Shown here one piece after another: positions 38,300 to 46,522 of a DNA stretch of 64,000 nt (position 1 is the first letter of the stretch; each line of letters begins with the position of its first letter). Location of the stretch: positions 1-64,000 of the forward strand of contig NZ_BALG01000222.1 in assembly GCF_000315235.1 (NCBI RefSeq). The letters run 5' to 3'. The DNA is from Paenibacillus popilliae ATCC 14706. Lineage in GTDB: Bacteria; Bacillota; Bacilli; Paenibacillales; Paenibacillaceae. The translations under genes were made by a program, and so were the position numbers. The notes beneath the pieces were generated by a model. The model saw only the letters and a program-made list of their open reading frames with translations. It did no database searches and was not told where the DNA came from.

Positions 38300-39337
38300 A
38301 TGACAACATGGAAGGTCGTTGTGGCCGGATGCGGCCAAATGGCCAATACGTGGATCGAGTATGCCAGGCAGCGTGATGATACGGCGATCGTCGGCCTCGT
38401 CGATATTCGACCGGAAGCCGCCTTGCAGATGGCGGAGAGGTACGGCCTAACTTGCGGGCTGTATTCGGATCTGCGTGAAGCGATCCGGCGAAGTGGGGCC
38501 AATCTCGTCTTCGACGTGACGACGCCGAATGCGCATTGCACAACCTCGGGCATGGCATTGGAGATGGGCTGTCATGTGATAGCGGAAAAGCCGATGGCAT
38601 CCAACCTCGCCGCGGCGATAGAGTTGGCCGAGCTATCTCGGAAGACAGGATTGTCCCTGGCCATTATGCAGAACCGCCGTTACTTGCGGAGGGTTCGGGC
38701 GTTCCGTGACCTGGTGCAGTCGGGCGTCATCGGTTCGATCGGCTTCGTCGGGGCGGATTTCTTCCTGGCGCCCCGGTTCGGGGGCTTCCGCGAGCAGATG
38801 GCAAGTCCGTTGATTCTGGATATGGCGATCCATACATTTGATCAAGCGCGCTTCATCACTGGGGCAGATCCGGTATCCGTGACCTGCCACGAATGGAATC
38901 TTCCCGGATCCTGGTATAAAGGCCATGCCAGCGCGGTCTGCACTTTCGAGATGAGTGACGGGTCCGTGTTCAACTATCGTGGCTCCTGGAGCGCTCAAGG
39001 CTTCCCGACATCATGGGAGGCGGCTTGGCGCGTGGCGGGGAGCCAAGGCACCGCTCTATGGGACGGCGTAGACCGGCTCGAAGCCGAATCTTTCAATGAT
39101 GCCGGGGAAGCAATACGTACGGAGGCGTCGATCGATTGGAGCGGCCGGGAGGGACATATCGGCTGCCTCGATGCTATTTTCGCCGCAATGGCGGAAGGCC
39201 GACCGGCAGAGACTTGTGCCGCCGACAACGTGAAGAGCATGGCGATGGTGTTCGGCGCCATGGAGAGCTTCCGCCGTCAAGAGACGGTGCGGATGAACCC
39301 GCTGCTGCAGGACTACGCTCCTTATCGGAAGCTGTAA
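38300..39337 (+). CDS. Gfo/Idh/MocA-family oxidoreductase
   Basis: 345 residues; ATG 38300 with AAGGAG 11 bases upstream and TATAAT at 38257-38262. Rossmann start WKVVVAGCGQMANTWIEYA, then VIAEKPMASNL (the EKP motif, catalytic Lys) and LILDMAIHTFDQARFITG (D..IH pair). The C-terminal beta-sheet domain is present. It is a stand-alone sugar or cyclitol dehydrogenase-like enzyme; substrate unknown. It differs from the other member at 18.6 kb, which lacks EKP. Confidence 0.85.
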   Translation: MTTWKVVVAGCGQMANTWIEYARQRDDTAIVGLVDIRPEAALQMAERYGLTCGLYSDLREAIRRSGANLVFDVTTPNAHCTTSGMALEMGCHVIAEKPMASNLAAAIELAELSRKTGLSLAIMQNRRYLRRVRAFRDLVQSGVIGSIGFVGADFFLAPRFGGFREQMASPLILDMAIHTFDQARFITGADPVSVTCHEWNLPGSWYKGHASAVCTFEMSDGSVFNYRGSWSAQGFPTSWEAAWRVAGSQGTALWDGVDRLEAESFNDAGEAIRTEASIDWSGREGHIGCLDAIFAAMAEGRPAETCAADNVKSMAMVFGAMESFRRQETVRMNPLLQDYAPYRKL

Positions 39338-39408
39338 TACGTTAAAGTATGGAATTGCGAAAGGCTACCATGATTCAGACCAGCGGGCGCCGATTCCAGC
39401 CAAGCGGC

Positions 39409-39458
39409 AGCCGGCCCTTGAGCGGAAGCGCTCTGCAGCGTTGGACCGAGGGCCGGCT
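39409..39458. repeat. 10-bp inverted repeat downstream of msrAB
   Basis: AGCCGGCCCT and AGGGCCGGCT separated by 30 bases, in the gap between the converging oxidoreductase and MsrAB genes. There is no T-run, so terminator function is uncertain. Confidence 0.5.
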
Positions 39459-39464
39459 AGACAA

Positions 39465-40439
39465 TCAATCGGCAAATAAGATGGCATATTCGCCGTAGCC
39501 TTCCTCTTCCAGCTTCTCTTTCGGGATGAAGCGAAGAGCGGCGGAATTGATACAGTAGCGCAGTCCGTTCGGGCCAGGACCGTCGTCGAACACATGCCCG
39601 AGATGAGAGGCGCCGTATCGGCTGCGCACTTCGGTGCGCACGATGCCATGGGACAGGTCAAGCTTCTCTTCGATATGATAAGTCCGGATTGGTCTCGTGA
39701 AGCTTGGCCATCCGCAGCCTGCATCATATTTGTCGCGCGAGCTGAACAGGGGTTCGTCCGAGACGATGTCGACATAGATGCCGTCTTCCGTATGGTTCCA
39801 GAATTCATTCTGGAACGGAGGCTCAGTCCCGTTCTTTTGCGTGACATGGAACTGCATCGGGGTGAGCTGTTCTTTCAGTAGAGCTGTGTTCTGCTTGGTT
39901 ACGCTCCAATGCTTGGCGATGAAAGTGTCGCGGCCAGAGTCGGTGCGATAATGCTTGTAATGGGCCGGCTGCTTGCGATGATAGTCCTGGTGGTATTCCT
40001 CCGCTGGGTAGAAGGCCGTCGCCGGGACAATTTCGGTCGCGATCGGCTTGTCGAAGCGCCCGCTACGCTCCAGCTCCCGCTTAGATTCCTCTGCTTCTTC
40101 CCGCTGCTCCTCGTTATGATAGAAGATCGCTGTCCGGTAGGACGAGCCCCGATCATAGAATTGTCCGCCCGGATCGGTCGGATCGATCTGCTGCCAGAAC
40201 AGATCCAGCAGCTTCTTATAAGGAAATACGGCGGGATCAAACGTAATTTGCACGGCCTCTGCATGTCCGGTTCGGTCGGTACACACCTCTTCATAGGTCG
40301 GGTGTTCCGTATGCCCGCCGGTATAGCCGGAGACGATCGAATGGATGCCGGGTAGCTCCTCGAACGGAGTGACCATGCACCAGAAGCAGCCGCCTGCGAA
40401 TGTCGCTTTTTCCAGAGAAGGTTGGGTATGATCGCTCAT
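39465..40439 (-). CDS. msrAB: Peptide-methionine sulfoxide reductase MsrA-MsrB fusion
   Basis: 324 residues. MsrA domain residues ~10-165 with the catalytic GGCFWC (Cys18). MsrB domain ~185-320 with [17 protein letters not shown] and catalytic [11 protein letters not shown]. It repairs both S- and R-methionine sulfoxides using thioredoxin. The MsrB half lacks the usual zinc-binding CxxC pairs ([10 protein letters not shown] in place of CxxCxSHLGH), so it belongs to the zinc-free MsrB subgroup. ATG 40439 with AAAGGAG upstream. Confidence 0.95.
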   Translation of the reverse strand: MSDHTQPSLEKATFAGGCFWCMVTPFEELPGIHSIVSGYTGGHTEHPTYEEVCTDRTGHAEAVQITFDPAVFPYKKLLDLFWQQIDPTDPGGQFYDRGSSYRTAIFYHNEEQREEAEESKRELERSGRFDKPIATEIVPATAFYPAEEYHQDYHRKQPAHYKHYRTDSGRDTFIAKHWSVTKQNTALLKEQLTPMQFHVTQKNGTEPPFQNEFWNHTEDGIYVDIVSDEPLFSSRDKYDAGCGWPSFTRPIRTYHIEEKLDLSHGIVRTEVRSRYGASHLGHVFDDGPGPNGLRYCINSAALRFIPKEKLEEEGYGEYAILFAD

Positions 40440-40540
40440 TGGATATCAGCTCCTTTGCATAGCCATATCATAACCAATTGGAGGCTGCGTGACAACACAG
40501 GCCGCATGCAATCATGGGCGGCCCCGCTGAAAAATGAGGG

Positions 40541-40569
40541 TTGTATCTGCTGCCGAACCGTGCTAGTAT
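40541..40569 (+). promoter_or_regulatory. SigA-type promoter of the riboswitch-controlled terC gene
   Basis: TTGTAT (40541-40546), 17-base spacer, TAGTAT (40564-40569), placing the transcript start about 15 bases before the riboswitch. Confidence 0.6.
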
Positions 40570-40589
40570 GAAATATATCGAAAACGATA

Positions 40590-40725
40590 CTCCACAAAGG
40601 GGAGTAGCTAGCACAGTATTCGTCGTCATTACGGGCTCGAGTCACCTCGTCCTCGGCGGTACTGGCAACGTACACGTTGTTTGCGAGACCTTTGCCACGA
40701 GTTGCGATGGTAAAGGTCTTTTGTT
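40590..40725 (+). promoter_or_regulatory. yybP-ykoY manganese riboswitch
   Basis: The conserved CAAAGGGGAGTAGC start and the 3' half with GAGACCTTTGCC ... GGTAAAGGTCTTTTG are the hallmarks of the yybP-ykoY aptamer, known to bind Mn2+. The P1 helix forms between CAAAG near 40595 and CTTTTG near 40718. It is followed at once by an intrinsic terminator and then a TerC-family gene, the most frequent gene class under this riboswitch. Expected behaviour: Mn2+ binding favours anti-termination. Confidence 0.85.
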
Positions 40726-40736
40726 GATCCGTTAGG

Positions 40737-40770
40737 GCCGTCACCTCGTGGTGACGGCTTGTTTTATTTT
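40737..40770 (+). terminator. Riboswitch expression-platform terminator
   Basis: GCCGTCACC-TCGT-GGTGACGGC stem followed by a T-rich tail (TTGTTTTATTTT), placed between the aptamer and the terC start. Confidence 0.85.
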
Positions 40771-40810
40771 CCGAAGCATTACGCATATTATAGTATGGGA
40801 GGAAGTCATT

Positions 40811-41530
40811 GTGGAACTATTCTCAATTGAATTCTGGACGGCATTGTTGTCGATCGTGGTCATCGATCTGGTACTGGCAGGAGACAATGCGATTGTCATT
40901 GGCCTTGCTGCACGTAATGTTCCGAAGCAGGACCAGAAAAAAGTGATTATTTTGGGAACTGGCGGAGCGATTGTGGTCCGCGTGATCGCTACCTTTCTCG
41001 TCATCTACCTGCTGATGGTTCCCGGACTTCAATTATTCGGCGGTCTTCTTCTGCTCTGGATTGCGGTGAAGCTGATGATTGAAGAGAAGGAGCATAACAT
41101 CAAGGCCGGCAGCAGTATCGGTGCGGCCGTCGGCACCATCATCGTCGCTGACGCGGCCATGGGGATCGATAACGTGCTGGCTGTGGCGGGCGCCGCCAAG
41201 GGACACTTGTTTCTGGTCATTCTCGGATTGATGATCTCGCTTCCGATCATCGTCTGGGGAAGCACGATTGTGCTCAAGTTTATCGAGCGGTATCCGGTAA
41301 TTATCGTGCTGGGCTCCGCTGTGCTTGCCTGGACCGCCTCAAAAATGCTCGTGGCCGAAAAATTTGTCGCCCCGTATGTCACCAATCCGTTCATCAAATA
41401 CGGATTCGAGGCGCTCATCGTGCTGGGTACCGTTGCCACCGGGCTTATCATCAAGCGGAATCGGGAACAGCGGGCTCGGGAAGCGGCCGATCATGCGAAA
41501 CTTCATCACCATCGTGCCCAGGGCGAGTAA
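40811..41530 (+). CDS. TerC-family membrane protein (YjbE-like, manganese export)
   Basis: 239 residues; GTG 40811 with GGGAGGAAG upstream. Seven hydrophobic segments. TerC signatures: VVIDLVLAGDNAIVIGLAARNVP near the start and IIVADAAMGIDNVLAVAGAA in the middle, with the paired acidic Asp residues in helices. The C-terminal tail is His/Arg-rich (DHAKLHHHRAQGE). TerC proteins such as YkoY/YceF/MeeF act in Mn2+ efflux or metallation of secreted enzymes. The riboswitch upstream makes the Mn2+ link firm. Confidence 0.9.
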   Translation: MELFSIEFWTALLSIVVIDLVLAGDNAIVIGLAARNVPKQDQKKVIILGTGGAIVVRVIATFLVIYLLMVPGLQLFGGLLLLWIAVKLMIEEKEHNIKAGSSIGAAVGTIIVADAAMGIDNVLAVAGAAKGHLFLVILGLMISLPIIVWGSTIVLKFIERYPVIIVLGSAVLAWTASKMLVAEKFVAPYVTNPFIKYGFEALIVLGTVATGLIIKRNREQRAREAADHAKLHHHRAQGE

Positions 41531-41540
41531 TCGCCCGAGC

Positions 41541-41579
41541 ATGGCAAAAGCCGAAGGCAGAGCCTTCGGCTTTTGCCAT
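41541..41579. terminator. Strong hairpin terminator after terC
   Basis: 18-bp perfect stem (41541-41558 with 41562-41579) around a 3-base loop, with AAAA and TTTT inside the arms. It sits 11 bases after the stop and can act in both directions. Confidence 0.8.
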
Positions 41580-41733
41580 GAAGGAATATACACGGAGATC
41601 CGCGATAGGGAGTGATGCCTCCCCAACAGAGTGCCCGTTGGTATCATCCTATAAAGGGAACGGCCGATTGGTGCCATTCCTCCCGCGCGAATTGTTCAAG
41701 AGAGCTGCCGGACCTGCTGGATCAGCATTTTCA

Positions 41734-41922
41734 TCACCATGGTCGACTGTGAATGACCCAACGGGACAGCAGAGTGATGCCAAGACCAGCGAGAACGGCC
41801 TCCTTCCCCCCTTGGCTGCTGTTGAACACATAGGTGCGCTTCGGCTCCACACCGAGTTCGCGAATAAATTGCTCGCTGTAGGAGCGGGTTCCCGAACCGC
41901 TCTCACGCAGAATCCAAGAGCA
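41734..41922 (-). pseudogene. LysR-type regulator C-terminal remnant
   Basis: Read leftward from about 41922: WILRESGSGTRSYSEQFIRELGVEP, then VFNSSQGGKEAVLAGLGITLLSRWVIH, the effector-domain segment of LysR regulators. The DNA-binding half is missing, and the frame stops at 41734 short of the normal end. It abuts a YeiH fragment on the other strand. Confidence 0.75.
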
Positions 41923-42039
41923 AGCCTTTGCTTTATCCTGCTCGGGATGAGGCTGAACCTGACGGATATTGTCCATGCGGGGCCGAAAGTATTCCTGATT
42001 GCGTTTATCGTCATTATATTCACCATGAGGCGACAATGA
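41923..42039 (+). pseudogene. YeiH-family (UPF0324) transporter fragment
   Basis: Frame LCFILLGMRLNLTDIVHAGPKVFLIAFIVIIFTM is the characteristic early helix of YeiH/YraQ-like putative anion exporters (usual form LGIILLGxRLNLxDIxxAG). It has neither start nor remainder. yeiH genes are usually divergent from a LysR gene, so one deletion removing both 5' ends explains this and the neighbouring fragment. Confidence 0.7.
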
Positions 42040-42115
42040 TTACGATCGATGCCGCCGTGAGTAGGGACTGGCAACGGGCCTAATGGCACCGCGCCAGTCC
42101 TTTACCCGATAGGTT

Positions 42116-42354
42116 TTCTTTCGCTGGATCAAGCAGCATTTACATATTTCTACGTTATTTGGCACGACAGAAAATCCGTCCATGGGCCACGGTTTGCGGC
42201 GCTGATGGTCTTTGTGCTGCTCCAATGGCTGTTTGATGCTGCCAAGCATGCATTGCCCCGCTATGCGATGCTCTCTATTGTACGGTTTGCTCGCTTGTTG
42301 GTTCTCCATCGACTCCTCACGAAGTGGATACTGCGAATTCAGAACGTGCTCTAA
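42116..42354 (+). pseudogene. IS4-family transposase C-terminal remnant
   Basis: One frame gives RWIKQHLHISTLFGTTENP (42122 onward). After a frameshift near 42178, VHGPRFAALMVFVLLQWLFDAAKHALPRYAMLSIVRFARLLVLHRL...NVL follows to TAA 42354. These are the YREK-adjacent and C-terminal segments of IS4-group transposases. Everything upstream is lost. Confidence 0.75.
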
Positions 42355-42450
42355 CCTTCATACCCACCTAATGTAACGATATAGCTGTGGAAATACCGGT
42401 TCAAGGGCGTTGCAGGACGTAGAGTCGGGGACATGGGTTATGTCCTTCCT

Positions 42451-42474
42451 CCAATGTGCTGTGCAGCACATTGG
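42451..42474. repeat. 11-bp inverted repeat beside the lacI-type stop
   Basis: CCAATGTGCTG-TG-CAGCACATTGG, a perfect hairpin 10 bases beyond the LacI-type gene's stop on the leftward strand. No T-run; possible weak terminator or protein site. Confidence 0.6.
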
Positions 42475-42483
42475 TGACAAATC

Positions 42484-43488
42484 TTATATTCTCCCCACGG
42501 ATTGCCGCATTAAGATATCGCAAGGGAGAACAATGTGGCACGGATTATCTTCCCGGTTTTTCATCCGGCCCAGCAGCAACTGCATGCCTTTCTTTCCGAA
42601 TTCGTAAGCTGGCTGGGAGGCGACGGAGAAGAACGGGTTCGCTTCCTCCACCCATCCGAAGTCATCGAAGCAGGCAATCGACAGATCCACCGGCACGCGT
42701 AGGCCCAGGCTGCGAATCGATTTCAGCACGGACAGCGCCAGCATATTATTGGCCGCAAAGATGGCGGTCGGCCGGGCTTCTGGAGCGAGATCCATCCAGG
42801 GCGCGACGGACAAGTCCTGCTCGCGCGGATAGCTCGTCTTCATAACCAGCGACTCGTCGAATTCGATGCCGGCTTCCTGCAAGGCATCGATATAGCCGGC
42901 TTGCCGCTCGCGGGCGGTCGATACATCCTGAGCGCCGTTCACGAGGGCGATGCGGCGGTGTCCGTACCGGATCATCTCCGCCACCATCCGCTTCGCCCCG
43001 TCGCGGCTATCTCCCAGCACGGCGTCGCAGTTGATACCGGGTACCTCGCGATCCAGCAGCACGAAAGGCACATTTTGACGCTGCAGCCACTCCAGATGCT
43101 CCATGGACTGATCCCCGCTTGGCGCGAACAGCACGCCATCCACGCGCATGGACAGAATCATTTCCACGTAATCTTTTTCCTTCGAGAAGCTCTCGTCACT
43201 ATTCCCGAACATGAGCCGATAGCCATGCCGCATGGCGGCATCCTCGGCGCCTCGCGCCATCGTAGTGAAGAACGGGTTCGTAATATCCGAAATGAGGAGC
43301 GACACGATCTTGCTCTCTTGTGTGACGAGGCAGCGGGCGACCGAGTTCGGGATGTACCGCATTTCCTTCATCACCTGCTTGACCTTGTCACGTGTCTTTT
43401 CGCTCACTCTTCCGGTATTGTTGATGACTCGGGATACGGTCATTGCCGAGACGTTGGCTTTCTTCGCGATATCATAAATGGTAGCCAT
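42484..43488 (-). CDS. LacI-family transcriptional regulator
   Basis: 334 residues. HTH and hinge: TIYDIAKKANVSAMTVSRVINNTGRVSEKTRDKV...MRYIPNSVAR. The periplasmic-binding-protein-like core (ISDITNPFFTTMARGAE, DGVLFAP, FAANNMLALSVLKSIRSLGLRVP, FDDFGW) binds a sugar-like effector. ATG 43488 with AGGAGATAACG upstream. No sugar transporter or catabolic gene is adjacent; the normal target operon has probably been lost from here or lies elsewhere. Confidence 0.92.
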   Translation of the reverse strand: MATIYDIAKKANVSAMTVSRVINNTGRVSEKTRDKVKQVMKEMRYIPNSVARCLVTQESKIVSLLISDITNPFFTTMARGAEDAAMRHGYRLMFGNSDESFSKEKDYVEMILSMRVDGVLFAPSGDQSMEHLEWLQRQNVPFVLLDREVPGINCDAVLGDSRDGAKRMVAEMIRYGHRRIALVNGAQDVSTARERQAGYIDALQEAGIEFDESLVMKTSYPREQDLSVAPWMDLAPEARPTAIFAANNMLALSVLKSIRSLGLRVPVDLSIACFDDFGWVEEANPFFSVASQPAYEFGKKGMQLLLGRMKNREDNPCHIVLPCDILMRQSVGRI

Positions 43489-44022
43489 TGGCGTTATCTC
43501 CTACAATGATTTAATGGGCACCTGCGGCACAGGATGCAAGCAGCTTCAACGAACAAAGCGCCGCTGGAAGGCGGCATCCGGGGCTGATGCCGGGACAGCG
43601 AGCCGTTCGCGGGCCGGGCGCCCGCTGCGGCGGAACCAACCGACGCAGCGAGGCTGAAGAAGCATGTACTTTTTTCAATGAAGAGGTGGTTCACAAAGTC
43701 AGATTTTGGTTATGAAGCGTAATAGAAACTGACCCGGTGTCTAGTCTTGCACTTCCTCCCGAAGTCCTAATTATACCAGTTTCGCCAGAACTTAAAAATA
43801 GATGACTCCGATTATATTTTATGCTATATCGAACATTGACATCAAGAGGGAACGCAAGATATTGTAAAGATATCGATAATAGTTCCAATAATGTTATCTT
43901 AACACAGAGAAATTTAGTTTCAGGAAATGAGTTTCAAAATATTTGAAATATACTATAAATTTTGTTACAAGACATACTTCTTTCCCATTTTCTTTTTGAA
44001 AACGCTATGGTAAAATAAACTT
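43489..44022. other. Intergenic region between lacI-type and hxlR-type genes
   Basis: About 530 bases. The part near lacI is GC-rich and the part near hxlR strongly AT-rich, which suggests a junction around 43680. A leftward TATAAT at about 43774-43779 could be the -10 of the LacI gene. No coding region is supported. Confidence 0.4.
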
Positions 44023-44039
44023 GCTTACATTTTGTAAGC
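44023..44039 (+). promoter_or_regulatory. Probable HxlR/DUF24 operator
   Basis: GCTTAC-ATTTT-GTAAGC, a 6+6 palindrome 21 bases before the hxlR-type start and just past a TAAAAT box. HxlR/YodB regulators bind similar TTAC...GTAA sites near their own promoters. Confidence 0.6.
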
Positions 44040-44059
44040 TATGAAGGAGGGATGATGAG

Positions 44060-44428
44060 ATGGAATCCCATCATTTGGGGATGTGTCCCCGTTTTGAATC
44101 CGCGTTCTGTATATTAGGGAAGCGGTGGAACGGGCTTCTCATTCAGGTTCTGCTAAGCGGGCCAAAGCGGTTCAAAGATATTTCCGCGCTCATTCCTGCG
44201 ATGAGCGACAAAATGCTAAGTGAACGAATGAAAGATTTGGAGGCAGCCGGCATTGTCGTGCGCAGCGTCTATCCGGAGACTCCGGTGCGCATTGAGTACG
44301 AGCTGACCGACAAGGGGCGGGCACTGCAGCCGGTCATGGAAGCCATTCAACACTGGGCGGAGAGATGGGTAAGCGAGCCGTCGGACTGCGGACAGTCGGA
44401 TGAATCGGCTGCTTCCGGTGATTCCTGA
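44060..44428 (+). CDS. HxlR (DUF24)-family regulator
   Basis: 122 residues; ATG 44060 with AAGGAGGGATG upstream. Winged helix: CPRFESAFCILGKRWNGLLIQVLLSGPKRFKDISALIPAMSDKMLSERMKDLEAAGIV and the wing YPETPVRIEYELTDKG. The N-terminal Cys (residue 9, MESHHLGMCPR) and Cys17 are in the positions used for redox sensing by YodB/HypR. Usual inducers are quinones, aldehydes or disulfide stress. No target gene is left downstream, only an IS remnant. Confidence 0.9.
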   Translation: MESHHLGMCPRFESAFCILGKRWNGLLIQVLLSGPKRFKDISALIPAMSDKMLSERMKDLEAAGIVVRSVYPETPVRIEYELTDKGRALQPVMEAIQHWAERWVSEPSDCGQSDESAASGDS

Positions 44429-44443
44429 CAAGGTAGCGATTGG

Positions 44444-44760
44444 GTGTTAGTGTACACTAAAAGCAATAACATTGAGCTCATTGCCAAGCTGAATCCGCAG
44501 ATTACACAAGGGGGCCGAAAGAAAGAAGACGAATGCCAATTCAATAAGGATGCGGGCATGTATGTGTGTAAGGGAGGCCATATGGCGATCCGGAAAGCGA
44601 GTACTTTAAGGAAAAGGCGCAGGAACGCTATAAGATTGAAGCAAAGAACAGCGAACTCAAACACAGGCACGGTTATGACGCAGCGTCATCTTCGGGTCTT
44701 GTTGGCATGGAGTTACAAGGTGCGATGGCTATCTTTGCTGTAAATATATAGAGAATATTA
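44444..44760 (+). pseudogene. IS1182-family transposase remnant with internal deletion
   Basis: The frame gives NNIELIAKLNPQITQGGRKKEDECQFNKDAGMYVCKGGHMAIRKA, typical of the middle of IS1182 transposases. It then jumps, in another frame, to ESEYFKEKAQERYKIEAKNSELKHRHGYDAASSSGLVGMELQGAMAIFAVN, the C-terminal catalytic-Glu region. The Cys-rich insert between them is deleted. Start and 5' half are missing. Confidence 0.8.
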
Positions 44761-44832
44761 AAACAGATGAAGTAAGAGACTCGTCGTAAAAGAGCTCGTA
44801 TAGCCCTCCCTGAACAGCCAAAGACGACCCCA

Positions 44833-44863
44833 TCCTACAAAATCGGGAGAAAATTTTGTAGGA
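44833..44863. repeat. 11-bp inverted repeat
   Basis: TCCTACAAAAT and ATTTTGTAGGA around a 9-base loop just after the IS1182 remnant; possibly the element's own terminator or end structure. Confidence 0.55.
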
Positions 44864-44911
44864 TTATTTAATGGATTAATACGAGTAGGAAAAAAAGTTC
44901 GAGAAGTGTCG

Positions 44912-44942
44912 AAGGGGGCGATGCGGGACGACGCCCTTTTTT
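44912..44942 (+). terminator. Hairpin terminator downstream of the IS1182 scar
   Basis: GGGCG / CGCCC short stem followed by six T. Confidence 0.55.
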
Positions 44943-45157
44943 ACCGTTGTCAACCTTCCCGGTAAACCTTATAATTAAGCGGAATGATTGGGGTAAACAC
45001 GTACTCAAGAGGTTGTCCAAATCGTCGTTTTTTGATCATGAAGCAGAAGGGAAGGCATATTCGACATCGAAACTTGCGTTCACCTTCGAAGAGCGTATGC
45101 TTCCGACGATTTGAACACGCATCATCATCACATTTCACTATAAGACAGGAGACTGAC

Positions 45158-46018
45158 ATGACCATTCACATCATCACGGACGGTAGCTCGGACTTGACGC
45201 CGGAGCTGGTAGAGCAGTACGGTATCCACGTCGTGCCGCTGTACGTTCGATTCGGGCAAGACGTATTGACATCCGATATGAATACGGATTCCTTCTACGA
45301 ACGGATGCGAGAGAAGCACGATCTGCCGAATACAGCGAGTCCATCGCCTGCCGACTTCTATCATATGTACAGATCTCTCGGAACCGACCGGGATATTCTC
45401 GTCTTATCGCTGACCTCTCAGCTGAGCAGCACCTACAATCACGCGCTGATGGCCAAGACCATGTATGAGGAAGAGGGGCATCCGAACCGGATCGAGGTGT
45501 TGGATACGAAGACGGCGTCCATGGGGCTTGGACTGCTGGCCGTGCGGGCGGCCCAATTGGCCCGTGCGGGGGAAGAGCTACAGGACCTGATGGCGAAGAT
45601 GGTTTATTTTATTAAGCATACACGGACTTATTTTACATTGGATACGCTGGAAAATGTCATCCGCGGCGGCCGGTTGAGCCGGATTAAGGGGACGGTCGCC
45701 TCGATGCTGAATATTAAGCTGCTGATGGAAGCCAGCGAAGAAGGCTCGATTGAAGTGCTGGAAAAAGTCCGAGGCACCCAAAAGACGCTGCGGCGGCTGC
45801 TCGACAAGGTGGGCGACGCGTGGCATCAGGTCGACAAGAACTGGGTTGCGCTCGCTCATTCCAACTGCGAGGAGCGCGCCAAAGTGTTTCTCCGCGATTT
45901 GCTGGACAAGTATCCGTTCGATCAGGTGCTGTTCGTCAACATGGGGCCGGTGATCGGAACCTATGCGGGGGAAGGCGGTGTCCTGATTTCTTACCAGGAA
46001 GCGCCTGGACTGTCGTAG
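45158..46018 (+). CDS. DegV-family fatty-acid-binding protein
   Basis: 286 residues; ATG 45158 with ACAGGAG upstream. DegV signatures: IITDGSSDLTPELVEQYGI, the loop NTASPSPADFYHMY, SLTSQLSSTYNHA, DTKTASMGLGLL, and DTLENVIRGGRLSRIKG. Firmicutes DegV (FakB) proteins bind a fatty acid for the kinase FakA, which phosphorylates it for phospholipid synthesis. The FakA gene is not here; specificity is unknown. Confidence 0.9.
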   Translation: MTIHIITDGSSDLTPELVEQYGIHVVPLYVRFGQDVLTSDMNTDSFYERMREKHDLPNTASPSPADFYHMYRSLGTDRDILVLSLTSQLSSTYNHALMAKTMYEEEGHPNRIEVLDTKTASMGLGLLAVRAAQLARAGEELQDLMAKMVYFIKHTRTYFTLDTLENVIRGGRLSRIKGTVASMLNIKLLMEASEEGSIEVLEKVRGTQKTLRRLLDKVGDAWHQVDKNWVALAHSNCEERAKVFLRDLLDKYPFDQVLFVNMGPVIGTYAGEGGVLISYQEAPGLS

Positions 46019-46147
46019 ATTTGTCTATTTTCCGGTGATCGTAATCACTCTCTTGTCTCATGCCCGGGCGTATGATCGGGTTACAGCGCAAGCTTGGCTG
46101 CGACGCAGCCGTGCCGAAACGCTGGATGAGGAAGGGAGAGGTGTTAC

Positions 46148-46249
46148 ATGTTTACAGAGGAAATGGCGGTGCGCGATTTATTCAAACGGTTGACTTTCGA
46201 ACATGTACATTTAGAAAATAATGTTTTGTTCCCGCGTATTGCCGGTTGA
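46148..46249 (+). pseudogene. ric: Internally deleted Ric/ScdA (iron-sulfur repair) gene
   Basis: ATG 46148 behind GGAAGGGAGAGG encodes only 33 residues. MFTEEMAVRDL is the start of the DUF542/ScdA N-terminal domain, and FEHVHLENNVLFPRIAG is the last hemerythrin-type helix (HxxxE iron ligands). About 190 residues between are gone while the reading frame is kept. Ric repairs Fe-S clusters after NO or oxidative damage; this copy cannot. Confidence 0.65.
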
Positions 46250-46274
46250 CGGACATATGACATATGGCATAGGA

Positions 46275-46308
46275 CAGCCCCCCGCGTCAATCGATGACGG
46301 TGGGGCTG
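46275..46308. terminator. Hairpin, possible terminator
   Basis: CAGCCCC/GGGGCTG with an inner CGTCA/TGACG pairing. It lacks a T-run on the right. Confidence 0.35.
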
Positions 46309-46522
46309 CTTCGCGTGGAGCGGTCGCGCTGCCGGTTACATATGAATGCCGGTGTTGGCTTTGACCAAGCCGTATTGAAGCCCAGGAACGAAGACGCGGA
46401 CGTATAATCCCCACCAATAGTCAGCAGAATCAAAAAAATCCGGCGGTTTGTCCGGCGGTTTGTGATATGATGAAAAATATGGCTATGCATTGGTATACAG
46501 ACAGAGTCGGGGGATGATAACA

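Noticed and set aside
46339..46430. Leftward short frame ending in ...VRVFVPGLQYGLVKANTGIHM
   Set aside because: Looks like a protein tail but has no start or recognised family; too little to call even a remnant with confidence.
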